64,000 nucleotides of DNA from Pseudacidovorax intermedius (lineage in GTDB: Bacteria > Pseudomonadota > Gammaproteobacteria > Burkholderiales > Burkholderiaceae_C): the NCBI RefSeq assembly GCF_003350475.1, contig NZ_QQAV01000015.1, positions 62,001-126,000 of the forward strand, read 5' to 3'. Of the stretch, positions 37,742 to 47,247 are shown in pieces. The translations under genes were made by a program, and so were the position numbers. Numbering within the stretch: the first letter of the stretch is position 1; each line of letters begins with the position of its first letter. Under the pieces are notes generated by a model. It did not search any database, was not told where the DNA came from, and was given only the letters and a program-made list of their open reading frames with translations.

Positions 37742-38101
37742 ATGAACTCGCCCTCCGTCCTTCCTGATGAACTTGCTTCGCGGCGCAGAATTGCCATGCT
37801 GCTGCATCAGGCCCCGCTGGAGTTTGCTCGGGCCGTCTATGGCATCAATGACCGGGCCAGCGGACGCGTCGGCACGATGGCGGCGCAGGACGTAGCGCGT
37901 GCCGAAGGCATGGGCGTGCTGGTGACCCGGGAACGCGTCCAGCAGCGTGCCCGCTCCTACCTGCCGATGGAAGGACGGGAGCATTGCCCGCGATGCTGGG
38001 TTTTTGCCAGCACGCGCACGCCGCTGTCGTTCCAGCGCATGGAGGAGGGCCACGAACTCGCACGCTGCAGCAGTTGCGGTGCCGAGTACCCTAATCCCTG
38101 A
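37742..38101 (+). CDS. Small protein with C-terminal zinc ribbon, unknown function
   Basis: A 119-residue protein whose C-terminal 35 residues carry two CxxC pairs, CPRCW and CSSCG, spaced like a zinc ribbon. The N-terminal part is Arg/Glu-rich and helical (RRRIAMLLHQAPLEFARAVYG). I do not recognise the family. The start at 37742 (MNSPSVLPDE) is preferred over an upstream in-frame ATG at 37682 that would lie in the gap after tRNA-Val. The 251-nt region from 37491 to 37741 contains no other gene I can support. Confidence 0.6.
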   Translation: MNSPSVLPDELASRRRIAMLLHQAPLEFARAVYGINDRASGRVGTMAAQDVARAEGMGVLVTRERVQQRARSYLPMEGREHCPRCWVFASTRTPLSFQRMEEGHELARCSSCGAEYPNP

Positions 38102-38177
38102 GGCTTGGCGGCTGGGCAGGGTAAACCTTGGAATGCGCTTCCAGTCGCCTCCCTAGAATGGGTTGCTCGTGGAATGC

Positions 38178-38183
38178 GAGGTG
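38178..38183 (+). promoter_or_regulatory. Ribosome binding site that favours a TTG start for PhaR
   Basis: GAGGTG is six nucleotides before TTG at 38190. Other in-frame starts (TTG 38163, GTG 38169, GTG 38181) have weaker upstream sites, so initiation at 38190 is favoured though not proven. Confidence 0.5.
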
Positions 38184-38189
38184 TGTGGT

Positions 38190-38738
38190 TTGAAGGAATC
38201 TCCAGTGCAGGGCAAGAAGGCGGCGGCCAAGTCGGCTGAACGGGTGATCAAGAAGTACCCGAACCGCAGGCTCTACGACACCGACTCTTCGGCCTACATC
38301 ACACTTGCGGACGTCAAGCAACTGGTGATGGATCAGGCGACCTTCGTGGTCCGCGATGCCAAGACGGGCGAAGACATCACCCGCAGCATCCTGCTGCAGA
38401 TCATCCTGGAAGAAGAGGCCGGTGGCGCGCCAATGTTCACCGAGCAAGTGCTGGCCAGCATCATCCGCTTCTACGGCCACGCCATGCAGGGCTTCATGGC
38501 GCCCTACCTCGAGAAGAACATCCAGGCCATGGTCGAGGTGCAGACCCAGATGGCCGACAAGGCCCAGAGCTTCACGCCCGAGATGTGGTCCCGCTTCATG
38601 ACGATGCAGTCGCCCGTGCTGCAGGGGCTGATGGGAAGCTACGTCGAACAGTCCAAATCCGCCTTCCAGCAGATGCAGGAGCAGATGCAGAAAAACGCAG
38701 ACCAGGTGCTGGGCGCCTTCGGCCTCAAGCGTCCCTGA
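38190..38738 (+). CDS. phaR: Polyhydroxyalkanoate synthesis repressor PhaR
   Basis: A 182-residue DNA- and PHB-binding regulator that represses phasin genes until PHB granules titrate it. The N-terminal PHB/PHA DNA-binding domain is clear: VIKKYPNRRLYDTDSSAYITLADV at about 20-43. A PHB-accumulation domain and a Met/Gln-rich amphipathic C-terminus (EQSKSAFQQMQEQMQKNADQV in pieces) follow. The start is ambiguous among non-ATG codons; TTG at 38190 is chosen for its GAGGTG site. It stands alone; the PHB synthase operon is not in the window. Confidence 0.92.
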   Translation: MKESPVQGKKAAAKSAERVIKKYPNRRLYDTDSSAYITLADVKQLVMDQATFVVRDAKTGEDITRSILLQIILEEEAGGAPMFTEQVLASIIRFYGHAMQGFMAPYLEKNIQAMVEVQTQMADKAQSFTPEMWSRFMTMQSPVLQGLMGSYVEQSKSAFQQMQEQMQKNADQVLGAFGLKRP

Positions 38739-38990
38739 AGGCTCGGGCTGCGCGGGCAGGGTGCGCATATCGCCTACCAACTACCCTGGCCCGCTTCAAG
38801 CCTGCCGAGAGGCCGGCGGCGCCCACGAGTGCCCGCTGCTTCAGGGCGACTTCCCGTTGTTCGTCCGCAAGCGCGGTGACCCGCTCGGGTAGCTGGTCGA
38901 CCATGCACAGCGCTGTCGTTCTTGTCCGACGTTGCCCTCAAAGCCGCTGAGGTACTGTCTCGTACCTCTACCCACGTCTGGAATGCCATC

Positions 38991-39560
38991 GTGAGACCTG
39001 CATCCTCCTCTGGTTCCCTCTCGCGCCGATTCTTGATCGTGGGCGGCGTCGTGCTCGCTGGATCCGCCGTGTCCGGATGCGCGGTCTCCACCCCTACCAT
39101 CGAACGCGAGGCAACGGTCGACCTGCGCCGGTTCATGGGCGATTGGTATGTCATCGGCAACATCCCCACCCCGCCCGAGCGCGATGCCTACAACGCCGTC
39201 GAGTCATACCACCTGGATGACGAGGGCCGCATTCGCACGCGTTTTCGGTACCGCGAGGGTGCCTTCGACGGCCCTTTGCGGACGATGAATCCGGTGGGTA
39301 CCGTGGTGGAAGGCACGGGCAATGCCGTCTGGGGGATGCAGTTCATCTGGCCGATCAAAGCCGAGTACGTGATCGTCGACGTGGACCCCGATTATTCGCT
39401 GACCATCATCGGCCGTAGCGCCCGGGACTACGCCTGGATCATGGCGAGGCAGCCCGCCACCCCGGAACAACGCTACGACGCGGCCGTCGCCCGTCTGCGA
39501 GCGCTGGGTTACGACACCGCGAAGCTGCGGCGCGTGCCGCAGCGTTGGCCCGAGCGCTGA
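38991..39560 (+). CDS. Outer-membrane lipocalin (Blc-like)
   Basis: A 189-residue lipoprotein of the bacterial lipocalin family. The signal peptide ends in GSAVSGC, and the mature part has the lipocalin N-terminal motif FMGDWYVIGNIP (GxW at about 47) and the C-terminal ARQPATPEQRYD region. Blc lipocalins bind fatty acids or lysophospholipids in the outer membrane. The GTG at 38991 is favoured because it gives a short, normal n-region; a TTG at 38922 would be longer. The 252-nt region before it (38739-38990) holds no clear gene. Confidence 0.85.
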   Translation: MRPASSSGSLSRRFLIVGGVVLAGSAVSGCAVSTPTIEREATVDLRRFMGDWYVIGNIPTPPERDAYNAVESYHLDDEGRIRTRFRYREGAFDGPLRTMNPVGTVVEGTGNAVWGMQFIWPIKAEYVIVDVDPDYSLTIIGRSARDYAWIMARQPATPEQRYDAAVARLRALGYDTAKLRRVPQRWPER

Positions 39561-39628
39561 ATGTCCGGTCACCGTGGTGGGCCCGCGCCGGGCTCCACGA
39601 CAATCGCACCTTCTGCGAAAGTGTCCTG

Positions 39629-40105
39629 ATGAACGAGATCCAGTGGTTCGTGCGTGCCTGCCAGATCGAGGGCCTCGAAGCGGCTCTGCGCGAGCTCAAC
39701 GCCCGTGTTCCCCACCGCTTTACCGGCGTCTACCGCTTCGAGGGCGACCTCATGCGCAGCCTTGCGCTGGTGGACAAGGCGGGCGAAGCGCGGCCCGAGC
39801 ATCTGGCCGCGGTGCCCTTCAAGGACAGCTTCTGCCAGTACGTGCTGCGCGAGGGCGGCTTCCAAAGTGGGGACACTGGCGCTGACCGGCGCTTGGACGG
39901 CCATGTCTACCAAGGGGTGGTGCTGAGCTATCACGGCGTCCCGGTGCTTGACGACGCCGGCCAGCTCTTCGGTTCGCTGTGCCATTTCGATCAGGACAGC
40001 AAAGAGTTGAGCGACGGCGAGTTCGCCATGATGCAGCGCGTCGCGCGGGTGATCCCTGCCTTCCTGCGGTCCCGCTCGGCGGGCATCGCACTGCCCGCGG
40101 CCTGA
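39629..40105 (+). CDS. GAF-domain protein
   Basis: A 158-residue protein consisting of a single GAF-like domain. Segments such as FTGVYRFEGD, KDSFCQYVLREGGFQSGD, VLSYHGVPVLDDAGQLFGSLCHFD and DGEFAMMQRVARVIPAF are typical of small stand-alone GAF sensors. Cys at the FCQY and LCHF positions could bind a ligand. No output domain is attached. The start at 39629 follows a short gap after the lipocalin gene, so co-transcription is plausible. It is convergent with the glycosyltransferase gene by 2 nt. Confidence 0.75.
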   Translation: MNEIQWFVRACQIEGLEAALRELNARVPHRFTGVYRFEGDLMRSLALVDKAGEARPEHLAAVPFKDSFCQYVLREGGFQSGDTGADRRLDGHVYQGVVLSYHGVPVLDDAGQLFGSLCHFDQDSKELSDGEFAMMQRVARVIPAFLRSRSAGIALPAA

Positions 40106-40107
40106 AT

Positions 40108-40884
40108 TCAGCGCTGGAAGGGCGGCGCTCCCCGCAGACGGCGCCAGGCCAGGGAAGGCAGGCGCAGGGCGAACTCGATCATCAGCCGCGTGTGCATCCA
40201 GGTCAGCAGCACGTTGTCGCGGCCATACCGGAAGTGGGACACGCCGCCCTCATCGGCGCTCAGGTACTTGACCGGCGCGTCGATGTTGACGGGCTTCACG
40301 CCGCGCCAGGCCAGCCGGACCACCGCCTCGGTGTCGAAGTCGAAGCGCCGCATCCAGGGCTGCCGATCCATGATGGCGAGCAGGTCCTCGATGGGGTAGA
40401 CCCGGAACCCATACAGCGAGTCGCCGATCCCGGCGAACAGGGTTTCCAGCTGAGTCCATCCGTTGGAGACACGGCGCCCGCGCACACGCAGCAGCGGGGC
40501 ACTGGCGTCGAACACCGGCCGGCCGAGAACCATCGTCTCCGGCCGCTGGATCGATGCTGCCATGAACGCGGGGATGAGCGCGGAAGGATGCTGCCCGTCC
40601 GAATCCATCGTGAGCGCGTGCGTGAATCCTTCGGCGGCGGCGGTGCGCAGACCCTGCATCACGGCGGCGCCCTTGCCCTGGTTCTGGGGCAGCACCCACA
40701 CGCGCAGGCCGGCGTCCGCCTGCGCCATCTGCTGGAGTTCCTCGGCCGTGCCGTCGGTGCTGCCGTCCACCACCACCCACACGGGGTTCCACTGGGCCCG
40801 GGCTTCGCGCACCGTCTCGAAGACTTTCGGCCCGGTGTTGTAGCTGGGGATCAGGACAAGGTGGGTGCGCGAGGACTCTGGCAT
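40108..40884 (-). CDS. Family 2 glycosyltransferase of the pigment-type cassette
   Basis: A 258-residue GT-A glycosyltransferase with nucleotide- and metal-binding motifs LIPSYNTG, VVDGSTDGT and MDSDGQH (DxD-like) and the aspartate region FDFDTEAV. It is the last gene of a four-gene minus-strand cassette; its start lies inside the acyltransferase gene by 34 nt. In aryl-polyene and xanthomonadin clusters a GT2 enzyme and an acyltransferase help attach the polyene to its carrier lipid. The same role here is inferred from the gene set. Confidence 0.88.
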   Translation of the reverse strand: MPESSRTHLVLIPSYNTGPKVFETVREARAQWNPVWVVVDGSTDGTAEELQQMAQADAGLRVWVLPQNQGKGAAVMQGLRTAAAEGFTHALTMDSDGQHPSALIPAFMAASIQRPETMVLGRPVFDASAPLLRVRGRRVSNGWTQLETLFAGIGDSLYGFRVYPIEDLLAIMDRQPWMRRFDFDTEAVVRLAWRGVKPVNIDAPVKYLSADEGGVSHFRYGRDNVLLTWMHTRLMIEFALRLPSLAWRRLRGAPPFQR

Positions 40885-41666
40885 TCGGCAGCGGCCGCCT
40901 CGGGCGCGGGCCCGGGCGTCAGATGTTGTTGGAAGTATTGTTCGAGGCGTGCCGTAAGGCCGTTGCTGTCCGCCATCGGTGCAAAGCGTTCGCCCAGCCG
41001 CAGGTGGAACACGATGGGCAGCGGGGGAACCCGCCAGATCGGCCAGCCCTTGCCGAGGTAGGGCGAGTCGGTGTCGATGAACACGGTCTGGATCGGCGCC
41101 TGCGCGAGCCGTGCGATCAGGGTGACGCCAGGGCGGAAGGCGTTGAGCCGCCCGCCGGTCGTGCGGGTGCCTTCCGGGAAGACGACGAGTTGCCCGCCCT
41201 CGCGCAGGTCGTCGACCGCCAGCCGCACCATGGTGCGGGCCGAGTCATTGCGGATGTAGCGTGCCAGCCGGGCGCCGGCGCCCAGGAACACGTTCCTCAT
41301 CAGCGACGCCTTCATGATGCAAGCGCTGTGCGGCAGGTGCGCCACCAGTAGCAGGGCGTCGAGCATCGTCGGATGGTTGGCGATGATCACGAGCCCTTGC
41401 TCATCGCGCAGGGCGGACAGGCAACGGGCATCGATACGCATCATTCCGCAGGCGCAGGCGACGGTCCAGAACAGGCGATAGCCATGCGCGATGGCTGCGC
41501 GACCGACGTCGCGACCTCTCCCCGCCGGCAGCAGGGGATAGAGCACCATGGCCACCAGGTTCCACGCCAGCGACATGAGACCCAGCCCCAACAGCAGCAG
41601 GTAGAGCGGCGGCGCAAGAAGAACCGCCTTGGCGAGACGCAGGATCGGCCTCATGGCTGCGCGCAA
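40851..41666 (-). CDS. 1-acyl-glycerol-3-phosphate acyltransferase-like protein
   Basis: A 271-residue PlsC-type acyltransferase with NHPTMLD at 97-103 (NHx4D catalytic motif) and FPEGTR at 163-168, and an N-terminal hydrophobic stretch (LLLLGLGLMSLAWNLVAMVL) that would anchor it in the membrane. An ATG at 41654 (MRPILR) is an alternative start. It overlaps the glycosyltransferase gene by 34 nt and lies 27 nt after the chorismatase-like gene, all on the minus strand. In pigment clusters this enzyme type is thought to transfer the acyl or aryl-polyene group to a lipid. The substrate here is inferred. Confidence 0.88.
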   Translation of the reverse strand: MRAAMRPILRLAKAVLLAPPLYLLLLGLGLMSLAWNLVAMVLYPLLPAGRGRDVGRAAIAHGYRLFWTVACACGMMRIDARCLSALRDEQGLVIIANHPTMLDALLLVAHLPHSACIMKASLMRNVFLGAGARLARYIRNDSARTMVRLAVDDLREGGQLVVFPEGTRTTGGRLNAFRPGVTLIARLAQAPIQTVFIDTDSPYLGKGWPIWRVPPLPIVFHLRLGERFAPMADSNGLTARLEQYFQQHLTPGPAPEAAAAECQSPRAPTLS

Positions 41667-41693
41667 TCCAGGCGAAGTTGGGGGCGGTGGCGG

Positions 41694-42833
41694 TCAGCGC
41701 GTGGGGTCATCCAGATCCGGGAGCGACGCGGTGCGGCGCGTGTCGGCGGCCTCGGGGGGCGGCGCGACAGCGGCTGCAGGGCGGTCGGCAATACTCATGT
41801 GGGTTTCGATTTCTAGCAGCAGATCGCGACGGCAGATGTCAGCGTGCAGGAACAGTGCACGACGGAGGAAAGGACTCTGCTCGCCCAATGCCGCGGCCAA
41901 TTGTTCGCGCAGCACCGGCGCGTCCTCGGGATGGCGGACGTAGACCACAGCGTCGCTCCCGCCTAGGGTGAATCCGCCGCCACCGTGGTGGTTCGCCTCA
42001 GCCATCACGGCGTCGAGGTTACGCAGTGTCTCCTCGAGTTGGGCCTGCAGGTCGTCCACATGGACGGTCGCATGGCCGACGATGCTGGCCGTGCCCGAGA
42101 CGAACACCTGCTTCGTTCCGTCAGTCTGGCGTACCACGGCCGCGCGCGAGAAGGTGGGCGCGCGCGGGCCGTAGTCGGCCGGGTAGCGCCAGGCTGGGGT
42201 CTGGCGTGGATTCTCGATGGGGTGTGGCGGCACTCTGGCGGCGAGGAAGCGTAGGATCAGGCCACCCCGGTGCAGGCCCAGAGCGCATGCTGCGGGGGCG
42301 CCTTCGAACGCGGCCTGGCCGGCATCGAGGAACGCCTGCTGCCGCCCGGCGTTGAACTGGCGGTACCGTTCCAGCCCGCCGCCATCCTCGTTGATGCGCG
42401 GCAGGTAGTTCCAGAGCCTGTGCAAATGGGCAAAGCCCGTCCGGGCGAGGCAGGCGAAGAGGTCGCCATAGGCCCGCCGGGCAAGCGCCTCCAGCCCGGA
42501 GCCGTCTTCCGGCAGGTCGATGGCGCCGAACAGGTGCCGGCCGTCGTGGCGCCAGCGCGCGCTGCCGGTCTGATCGGCCTCGACCCGCCCGCTGGCAAGC
42601 CACACATCGGCGCACACCTGCTGCTGCAGGAGCACCGCTGCCGGCACTGCGGCCAGGCCGTCAGGCAGCGCCGCGCCGTCCTCCATCCAGCCATAGACCA
42701 GTCCACCCAGGATGCGCCCGGATTCGACCCGGGCGGCATCGCTCAGGGGCCAGCGTTGAAAGGACGAAGCGGGCATGACGGCGGCAGCGTCCGCGGCGCG
42801 GGCGCCGGTGGTGATGGGCGAGGCTGCGCTCAT
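41694..42833 (-). CDS. XanB2/FkbO-type chorismatase
   Basis: A 379-residue protein with the C-terminal segments of the chorismatase family (FkbO, Hyg5, XanB2, often mislabelled pteridine-dependent deoxygenase): LWNYLPRINE, ERYRQFNAGRQQAF, NPRQTPAWRYPADYGPRAP in pieces, and FVSGTASIVGHATVH. XanB2 and Hyg5 make 3-hydroxybenzoate from chorismate, the starter for xanthomonadin or for other aryl metabolites. The N-terminal part is divergent. Its start (ATGA) overlaps the stop of the halogenase gene. A C-terminal extension of about 40 residues is Ala/Pro-rich. Whether the product is 3- or 4-hydroxybenzoate cannot be read from sequence. Confidence 0.8.
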   Translation of the reverse strand: MSAASPITTGARAADAAAVMPASSFQRWPLSDAARVESGRILGGLVYGWMEDGAALPDGLAAVPAAVLLQQQVCADVWLASGRVEADQTGSARWRHDGRHLFGAIDLPEDGSGLEALARRAYGDLFACLARTGFAHLHRLWNYLPRINEDGGGLERYRQFNAGRQQAFLDAGQAAFEGAPAACALGLHRGGLILRFLAARVPPHPIENPRQTPAWRYPADYGPRAPTFSRAAVVRQTDGTKQVFVSGTASIVGHATVHVDDLQAQLEETLRNLDAVMAEANHHGGGGFTLGGSDAVVYVRHPEDAPVLREQLAAALGEQSPFLRRALFLHADICRRDLLLEIETHMSIADRPAAAVAPPPEAADTRRTASLPDLDDPTR

Positions 42834-44188
42834 TGCCGCTCGAGCACGTTCTCGCCGGCCAGTGGGCCCAGGTCGCGGATGTTGCGCCGGCGCCGCTGCC
42901 AGGCATGCCAGGTGCGCCGTGGATTGGCCGCGGACACCGCGTAGTAGATGGTCTTGAGGATGCGCAGCGAGCGCCAGATGGGCGTGCCGTTGTGGATGTC
43001 GCCCGCCAGCAGCGACATCAGCGCCTCCTTCACGCGGAAGGGGTTCTGCGGGTACATGAAGAACTCGCGCATCGTCGGGTTGGTGACGCGGAAGATGAAC
43101 CAGGAGAACTCTTTCGGGCCCTTGCGCATGTACCGCTCGAAGGCGCGCCGCGCGGCGGGGGCGCGGCTGGGCTGGTCCAGCGTGGTGGCCACCAGTTCGG
43201 CACCCTCGAAGGCACTGTGCATGGCCAGGTACACCCCCGAGGAGAACACCGGATCGATGAACGCGAAGGCATCGCCCAGCATCAGGTAGCGCTCGCCGGT
43301 GCAATGCGTGCCACTGTAGGAATAGTTGCCGGTGGCATACACCGCGTCATCGACCAATTCCGCGTCCTTGAGCCGCTCGGAGAGTTCGGGGCTCAGGGCG
43401 ATGGTGTCGGCGAAGAACTCCTTGAGTGGCTTGTCGCGCGACTTCAGGTAATAGGGCCAGCACACGGCGCCCACGCTCACCGTGCCGTCGGCCAGCGGGA
43501 TGTACCAGAACCAGCCGTGCTTGAACCAGAAGATGGTGATGTAGCCCTCGTACATGCCCTCCGCCCGCCACGCGTTGCGGAAGTGGCCGAACAGGGCCGA
43601 ACTGTTGTGGCGCGGGTTCTTGAGCTTGGACTTCAGGCGGTTGGCCATGAAGGTGTCGCGGCCGGAGGCGTCGATCACGAAACGCGCGCGCCACTGGCGT
43701 GAACTGCCGTCGTCGAGGGTAGCTTGGACGGTCGCGCCCTCCGCGTCGAAAACGACGTCGCGCACCCGGCAGCCTTCGAGTGCGGTCGCGCCTTCCTTGG
43801 CGGCATGGCGGAACAGGATCTCGTCGAGGTCGGAGCGGCGGACCTGCCAGGCGTGGGTGAGTTTCTTGTCCCAGCCTTCGCCAAAGCCGAGGCGGACACT
43901 GCGTCCGTGCTCCTGCGAAACGAACTCCGCGCCCCACTTGGCCATGCCGATGCGCTCGACCCGCTCCCGCACGCCCAGTCGGTCGAACAGTTCCACATTG
44001 GCAGGCAGCAGGGATTCGCCGATGTGGAAGCGCGGGTGATGCGCCTTCTCGGCCATCACCACCCGCCGGCCCTGGCGCGCCAGCAACGCGGCGGCCGTGG
44101 CCCCGGCCGGGCCGCCGCCGATCACGAAGACATCGCAGCTGTCCGAGTCTGCGGTCGACATGCCGGCGCTGGAGGAATCGATGGTCAT
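42830..44188 (-). CDS. FAD-dependent tryptophan-halogenase-like protein
   Basis: A 452-residue flavoprotein: dinucleotide fold GGGPAGATAA at 24-33, GWFWYIP at 225-231 (the GWxWxIP motif of flavin halogenases), and GDAFAFIDPVFSSG near 330. A lysine at residue 84 (GMAKWG) is in the region of the catalytic Lys79 of PrnA. Proteins of this type sit in xanthomonadin and aryl-polyene clusters, where halogenation (bromination in Xanthomonas) or only oxidation is proposed. The start ATG at 44188 or 44161 is open. The stop overlaps the start of the chorismatase gene. Confidence 0.85.
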   Translation of the reverse strand: MTIDSSSAGMSTADSDSCDVFVIGGGPAGATAAALLARQGRRVVMAEKAHHPRFHIGESLLPANVELFDRLGVRERVERIGMAKWGAEFVSQEHGRSVRLGFGEGWDKKLTHAWQVRRSDLDEILFRHAAKEGATALEGCRVRDVVFDAEGATVQATLDDGSSRQWRARFVIDASGRDTFMANRLKSKLKNPRHNSSALFGHFRNAWRAEGMYEGYITIFWFKHGWFWYIPLADGTVSVGAVCWPYYLKSRDKPLKEFFADTIALSPELSERLKDAELVDDAVYATGNYSYSGTHCTGERYLMLGDAFAFIDPVFSSGVYLAMHSAFEGAELVATTLDQPSRAPAARRAFERYMRKGPKEFSWFIFRVTNPTMREFFMYPQNPFRVKEALMSLLAGDIHNGTPIWRSLRILKTIYYAVSAANPRRTWHAWQRRRRNIRDLGPLAGENVLERQ

Positions 44189-44306
44189 GGAGCGGTGCGT
44201 GTGTCGTGAAAAAGGCGGAGTATGCCGTCCCGCCGAGGGGCGGCCTCGTTGCGGACGGTAAAATTGCCTACCCGTAACGACAGACAAGAAACGCGAGCAT
44301 CAGGTC

Positions 44307-45038
44307 ATGGCCGGACACAGCAAGTGGGCAAACATTCAACACAGAAAAGGCCGGCAGGACGAGAAGCGCGGCAAGATCTGGACGCGCGTCATCCGCGAGA
44401 TCATGGTGGCCGCGCGCACGGGCGGCGGTGACCTCACGGCCAACCCCCGCCTGCGCTTGGCGGTCGACAAGGCCAAGGCCGCCAACATGCCGGCCGACAC
44501 CATCAAGCGCAACATCGACAAGGCCACCGGCAACCTCGAAGGCGTGCAGTACGAGGAAATCCGCTACGAGGGCTACGGCATCGGCGGGGCCGCTATCATC
44601 GTCGACACCATGACCGACAACCGCGTGCGCACCGTCGCCGAGGTCCGGCATGTGTTCTCCAAGTACGGCGGCAACATGGGCACCGAGGGCTCGGTGGCCT
44701 TCCAGTTCAAGCATTGCGGCCAGATCCTGTTTGCGCCGGGCACGGACGAGGACAAGATCATGGAAGTGGCGCTGGAAGCCGGCGCCGAGGATGTGGTGAC
44801 GGACGACGACGGCGCCATCGAGGTGATCACCGCGCCCGGCGATTTCGAAGCCGTCAAGAACGCGCTGGAGGCCGCCGGCCTGAAGGCCGAACTGGCCGAG
44901 GTCACGATGCGTGCCGAGAACACCATCGAACTCGGTGGGGAGGACGGCGCCCGCATGCAGAAGCTGCTGGACATGATCGAGGACCTGGACGACGTCCAGG
45001 AGGTCTACCACAACGCGTCCATCGCGGAGGCCTCCTGA
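44307..45038 (+). CDS. yebC: YebC/PmpR family translational/transcriptional regulator
   Basis: A 243-residue protein with the full YebC fold: [32 protein letters not shown] in pieces, [17 protein letters not shown] and the acidic central domain ([20 protein letters not shown]). YebC-family proteins act on DNA or, as recent work indicates, on ribosomes at polyproline-type stalls. It is the first gene of a tightly packed plus-strand block; its TGA shares one base with the purD ATG (TGATG). About 118 nt separate it from the divergent halogenase gene and must hold the block's main promoter. Confidence 0.95.
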   Translation: MAGHSKWANIQHRKGRQDEKRGKIWTRVIREIMVAARTGGGDLTANPRLRLAVDKAKAANMPADTIKRNIDKATGNLEGVQYEEIRYEGYGIGGAAIIVDTMTDNRVRTVAEVRHVFSKYGGNMGTEGSVAFQFKHCGQILFAPGTDEDKIMEVALEAGAEDVVTDDDGAIEVITAPGDFEAVKNALEAAGLKAELAEVTMRAENTIELGGEDGARMQKLLDMIEDLDDVQEVYHNASIAEAS

Positions 45039-46333
45039 TGAAGGTCCTGGTCATCGGCGGGGGCGGCCGCGAACATGCGCTGGCCTGGCGCCTGGCGCAT
45101 TCCGAGCGCGTCACGCGGGTCTACGTGGCGCCCGGCAACGGCGGAACGGCACTGGACAAGCGGTTCGTGCAGGTCCCCCACACCGATCCTGCAGCGCTGC
45201 GCGAATGGGCGCAGCAGGAAAAGATCGCGCTGACCGTGGTCGGCCCGGAAGGCCCGTTGGCGGCCGGCGTAGTCGACGAATTCCGCGACCATGGCCTGCG
45301 CATCTTCGGCCCCACCAAGGCGGCCGCGCAGCTCGAAAGCTCCAAGGCCTTCTCCAAAGCCTTCATGAAGCGGCACAAGATTCCCACCGCGGAATACGAG
45401 ACCTTCACCGACGCCACGGCCGCTCATGCGTATGTGGACGCCAAGGGCGCGCCCATCGTCATCAAGGCCGATGGTCTGGCGGCGGGCAAGGGCGTGGTCG
45501 TGGCGACGTCGCTGGCCGAGGCGCACGAGGCCATCGACTTCATGCTGCTCGACAATAAGCTGGGCATCAGCCATAACGAGGGCGGTGCGCGCGTGGTGAT
45601 CGAGGAGTTCCTGGCGGGCGAGGAAGCAAGCTTCATCGTGCTGTGCGATGGCAAGAACGTCGCGGCCCTCGCCACCAGCCAGGACCACAAGCGCCTGCTC
45701 GACAGCGACCAGGGCCCGAACACCGGCGGCATGGGCGCCTATTCGCCGGCGCCCGTGGTGACGGCCGAGGTGCATGCCCGCGTGATGCGCGAGATCATCC
45801 TGCCGACGATCCGCGGCATGGAGCGCGACGGCATTCCCTACACCGGCTTCCTCTACGCCGGACTGATGATCGACGCGGCCGGCCATCCCAAGACGCTCGA
45901 ATTCAACTGCCGCATGGGGGACCCCGAGACGCAGCCGATCATGATGCGCCTCAAGTCCGACCTGTTCGACCTGCTCTGGCATGCCACCGACGGCACGCTG
46001 GACCAGGTGGAATTGGAATGGGACCGTCGCGCCGCGCTCGGCGTGGTCCTGGCTGCGCACGGCTATCCGCTGGATCCGCGCAAGGGCGACGCCATCAGCG
46101 GCGTGCCGGCGGAGGTCGCCGATGCGGTGGTCTTCCATGCTGGCACCACGCTGCAGGAGGGCAAATTGCTCACCAGCGGCGGCCGCGTGATGTGCGTGAC
46201 GGTGCTGGCCGACAACGTCAAGCTGGCCCAGCAGCGCGCCTACGAAGTGGCGGCGCAGGTGCGCTTCGACGGGGTCCAGTACCGCAAGGACATCGGTCAT
46301 CGCGCCATGCCCGCGCGCGGGCAGGGCGCCTGA
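45038..46333 (+). CDS. purD: Phosphoribosylamine-glycine ligase PurD
   Basis: A 431-residue ATP-grasp ligase that makes GAR in purine synthesis. The N-terminal [17 protein letters not shown], central [12 protein letters not shown] and [13 protein letters not shown] near 285-300 are the family signatures. Stop and start overlap with its neighbours on both sides: TGATG with yebC upstream and TGATG with hemF downstream. Linkage with haem and NAD genes is conserved in Burkholderiales and need not be functional. Confidence 0.97.
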   Translation: MKVLVIGGGGREHALAWRLAHSERVTRVYVAPGNGGTALDKRFVQVPHTDPAALREWAQQEKIALTVVGPEGPLAAGVVDEFRDHGLRIFGPTKAAAQLESSKAFSKAFMKRHKIPTAEYETFTDATAAHAYVDAKGAPIVIKADGLAAGKGVVVATSLAEAHEAIDFMLLDNKLGISHNEGGARVVIEEFLAGEEASFIVLCDGKNVAALATSQDHKRLLDSDQGPNTGGMGAYSPAPVVTAEVHARVMREIILPTIRGMERDGIPYTGFLYAGLMIDAAGHPKTLEFNCRMGDPETQPIMMRLKSDLFDLLWHATDGTLDQVELEWDRRAALGVVLAAHGYPLDPRKGDAISGVPAEVADAVVFHAGTTLQEGKLLTSGGRVMCVTVLADNVKLAQQRAYEVAAQVRFDGVQYRKDIGHRAMPARGQGA

Positions 46334-47247
46334 TGCAGGCCCAGCCACAGGCGGTCGGCGACTGGCTGCGCGGTCTGCAGGCTCGCATCGTCGAGAGCAT
46401 CGAAAGGGCAGACGGCGGGCGTGCCGTGCGCGATGCGTGGCACAAACCGCCCGGTGAGCCGCTGCAGGGCGAGGGGCTGACCTGCATCCTGGAAGGTGGC
46501 GACCTGTTCGAGCGCGCCGGCTGCGGCTTCTCGCACGTCCGGGGCCCGCGGCTGCCGCCTTCTGCCACGCAGCATCGGCCCGAATTGTCCGGCGCGCCCT
46601 TCGAGGCCATGGGCGTCTCCCTGGTCTTCCACCCGCGCAATCCGTATGTCCCGACGGTGCACATGAATGTGCGCATGATCGCGGCGCTTCCGGCCGATGC
46701 GGAGCCAGTGTGCTGGTTCGGCGGCGGCATGGACCTCACGCCCTACTATGGCTTCGAAGAGGACGCGGTGCACTTCCACCGCAGCTGCCGAGATGCTCTC
46801 GCGCCCTTCGGCGAAGACAAATACCCCCGCTTCAAGTCCTGGTGCGACGAGTACTTCTGCCTGAAGCACCGGGGCGAGCAGCGCGGCATCGGCGGCATCT
46901 TCTTCGACGACTTCTCCGAACTGGGCTTCGAGCGCAGCTTCGGCATGCTGCAGTCGGTCGGCGACGCCTTCCTGCCTGCCTACATGCCCATCGTGGAGCG
47001 CCGGCGCGACATGCCCTGGAGCGGACGCGAGCGCGATTTCCAGCTCTACCGCCGGGGTCGCTACGTGGAATTCAACCTGGTGTGGGACCGCGGCACGCAC
47101 TTCGGCCTGCAGTCGGGGGGGCGCACGGAGTCCATCCTGCTGTCGATGCCGCCCCAGGCCAGCTGGGCCTATCGCCGCGAGGAAGCACCCGGCTCGGCCG
47201 AGGCGCGGCTCTACACCGACTTCCTGCCCCGCCGCGAATGGCTCTGA
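46333..47247 (+). CDS. hemF: Oxygen-dependent coproporphyrinogen III oxidase HemF
   Basis: A 304-residue enzyme that oxidatively decarboxylates coproporphyrinogen III to protoporphyrinogen IX in haem synthesis. Signature blocks are [46 protein letters not shown] in pieces, and LPRREWL at the end. The start overlaps purD (TGATG) and its end overlaps nadD by 10 nt. The oxygen-independent HemN is not in the window. Confidence 0.97.
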   Translation: MQAQPQAVGDWLRGLQARIVESIERADGGRAVRDAWHKPPGEPLQGEGLTCILEGGDLFERAGCGFSHVRGPRLPPSATQHRPELSGAPFEAMGVSLVFHPRNPYVPTVHMNVRMIAALPADAEPVCWFGGGMDLTPYYGFEEDAVHFHRSCRDALAPFGEDKYPRFKSWCDEYFCLKHRGEQRGIGGIFFDDFSELGFERSFGMLQSVGDAFLPAYMPIVERRRDMPWSGRERDFQLYRRGRYVEFNLVWDRGTHFGLQSGGRTESILLSMPPQASWAYRREEAPGSAEARLYTDFLPRREWL

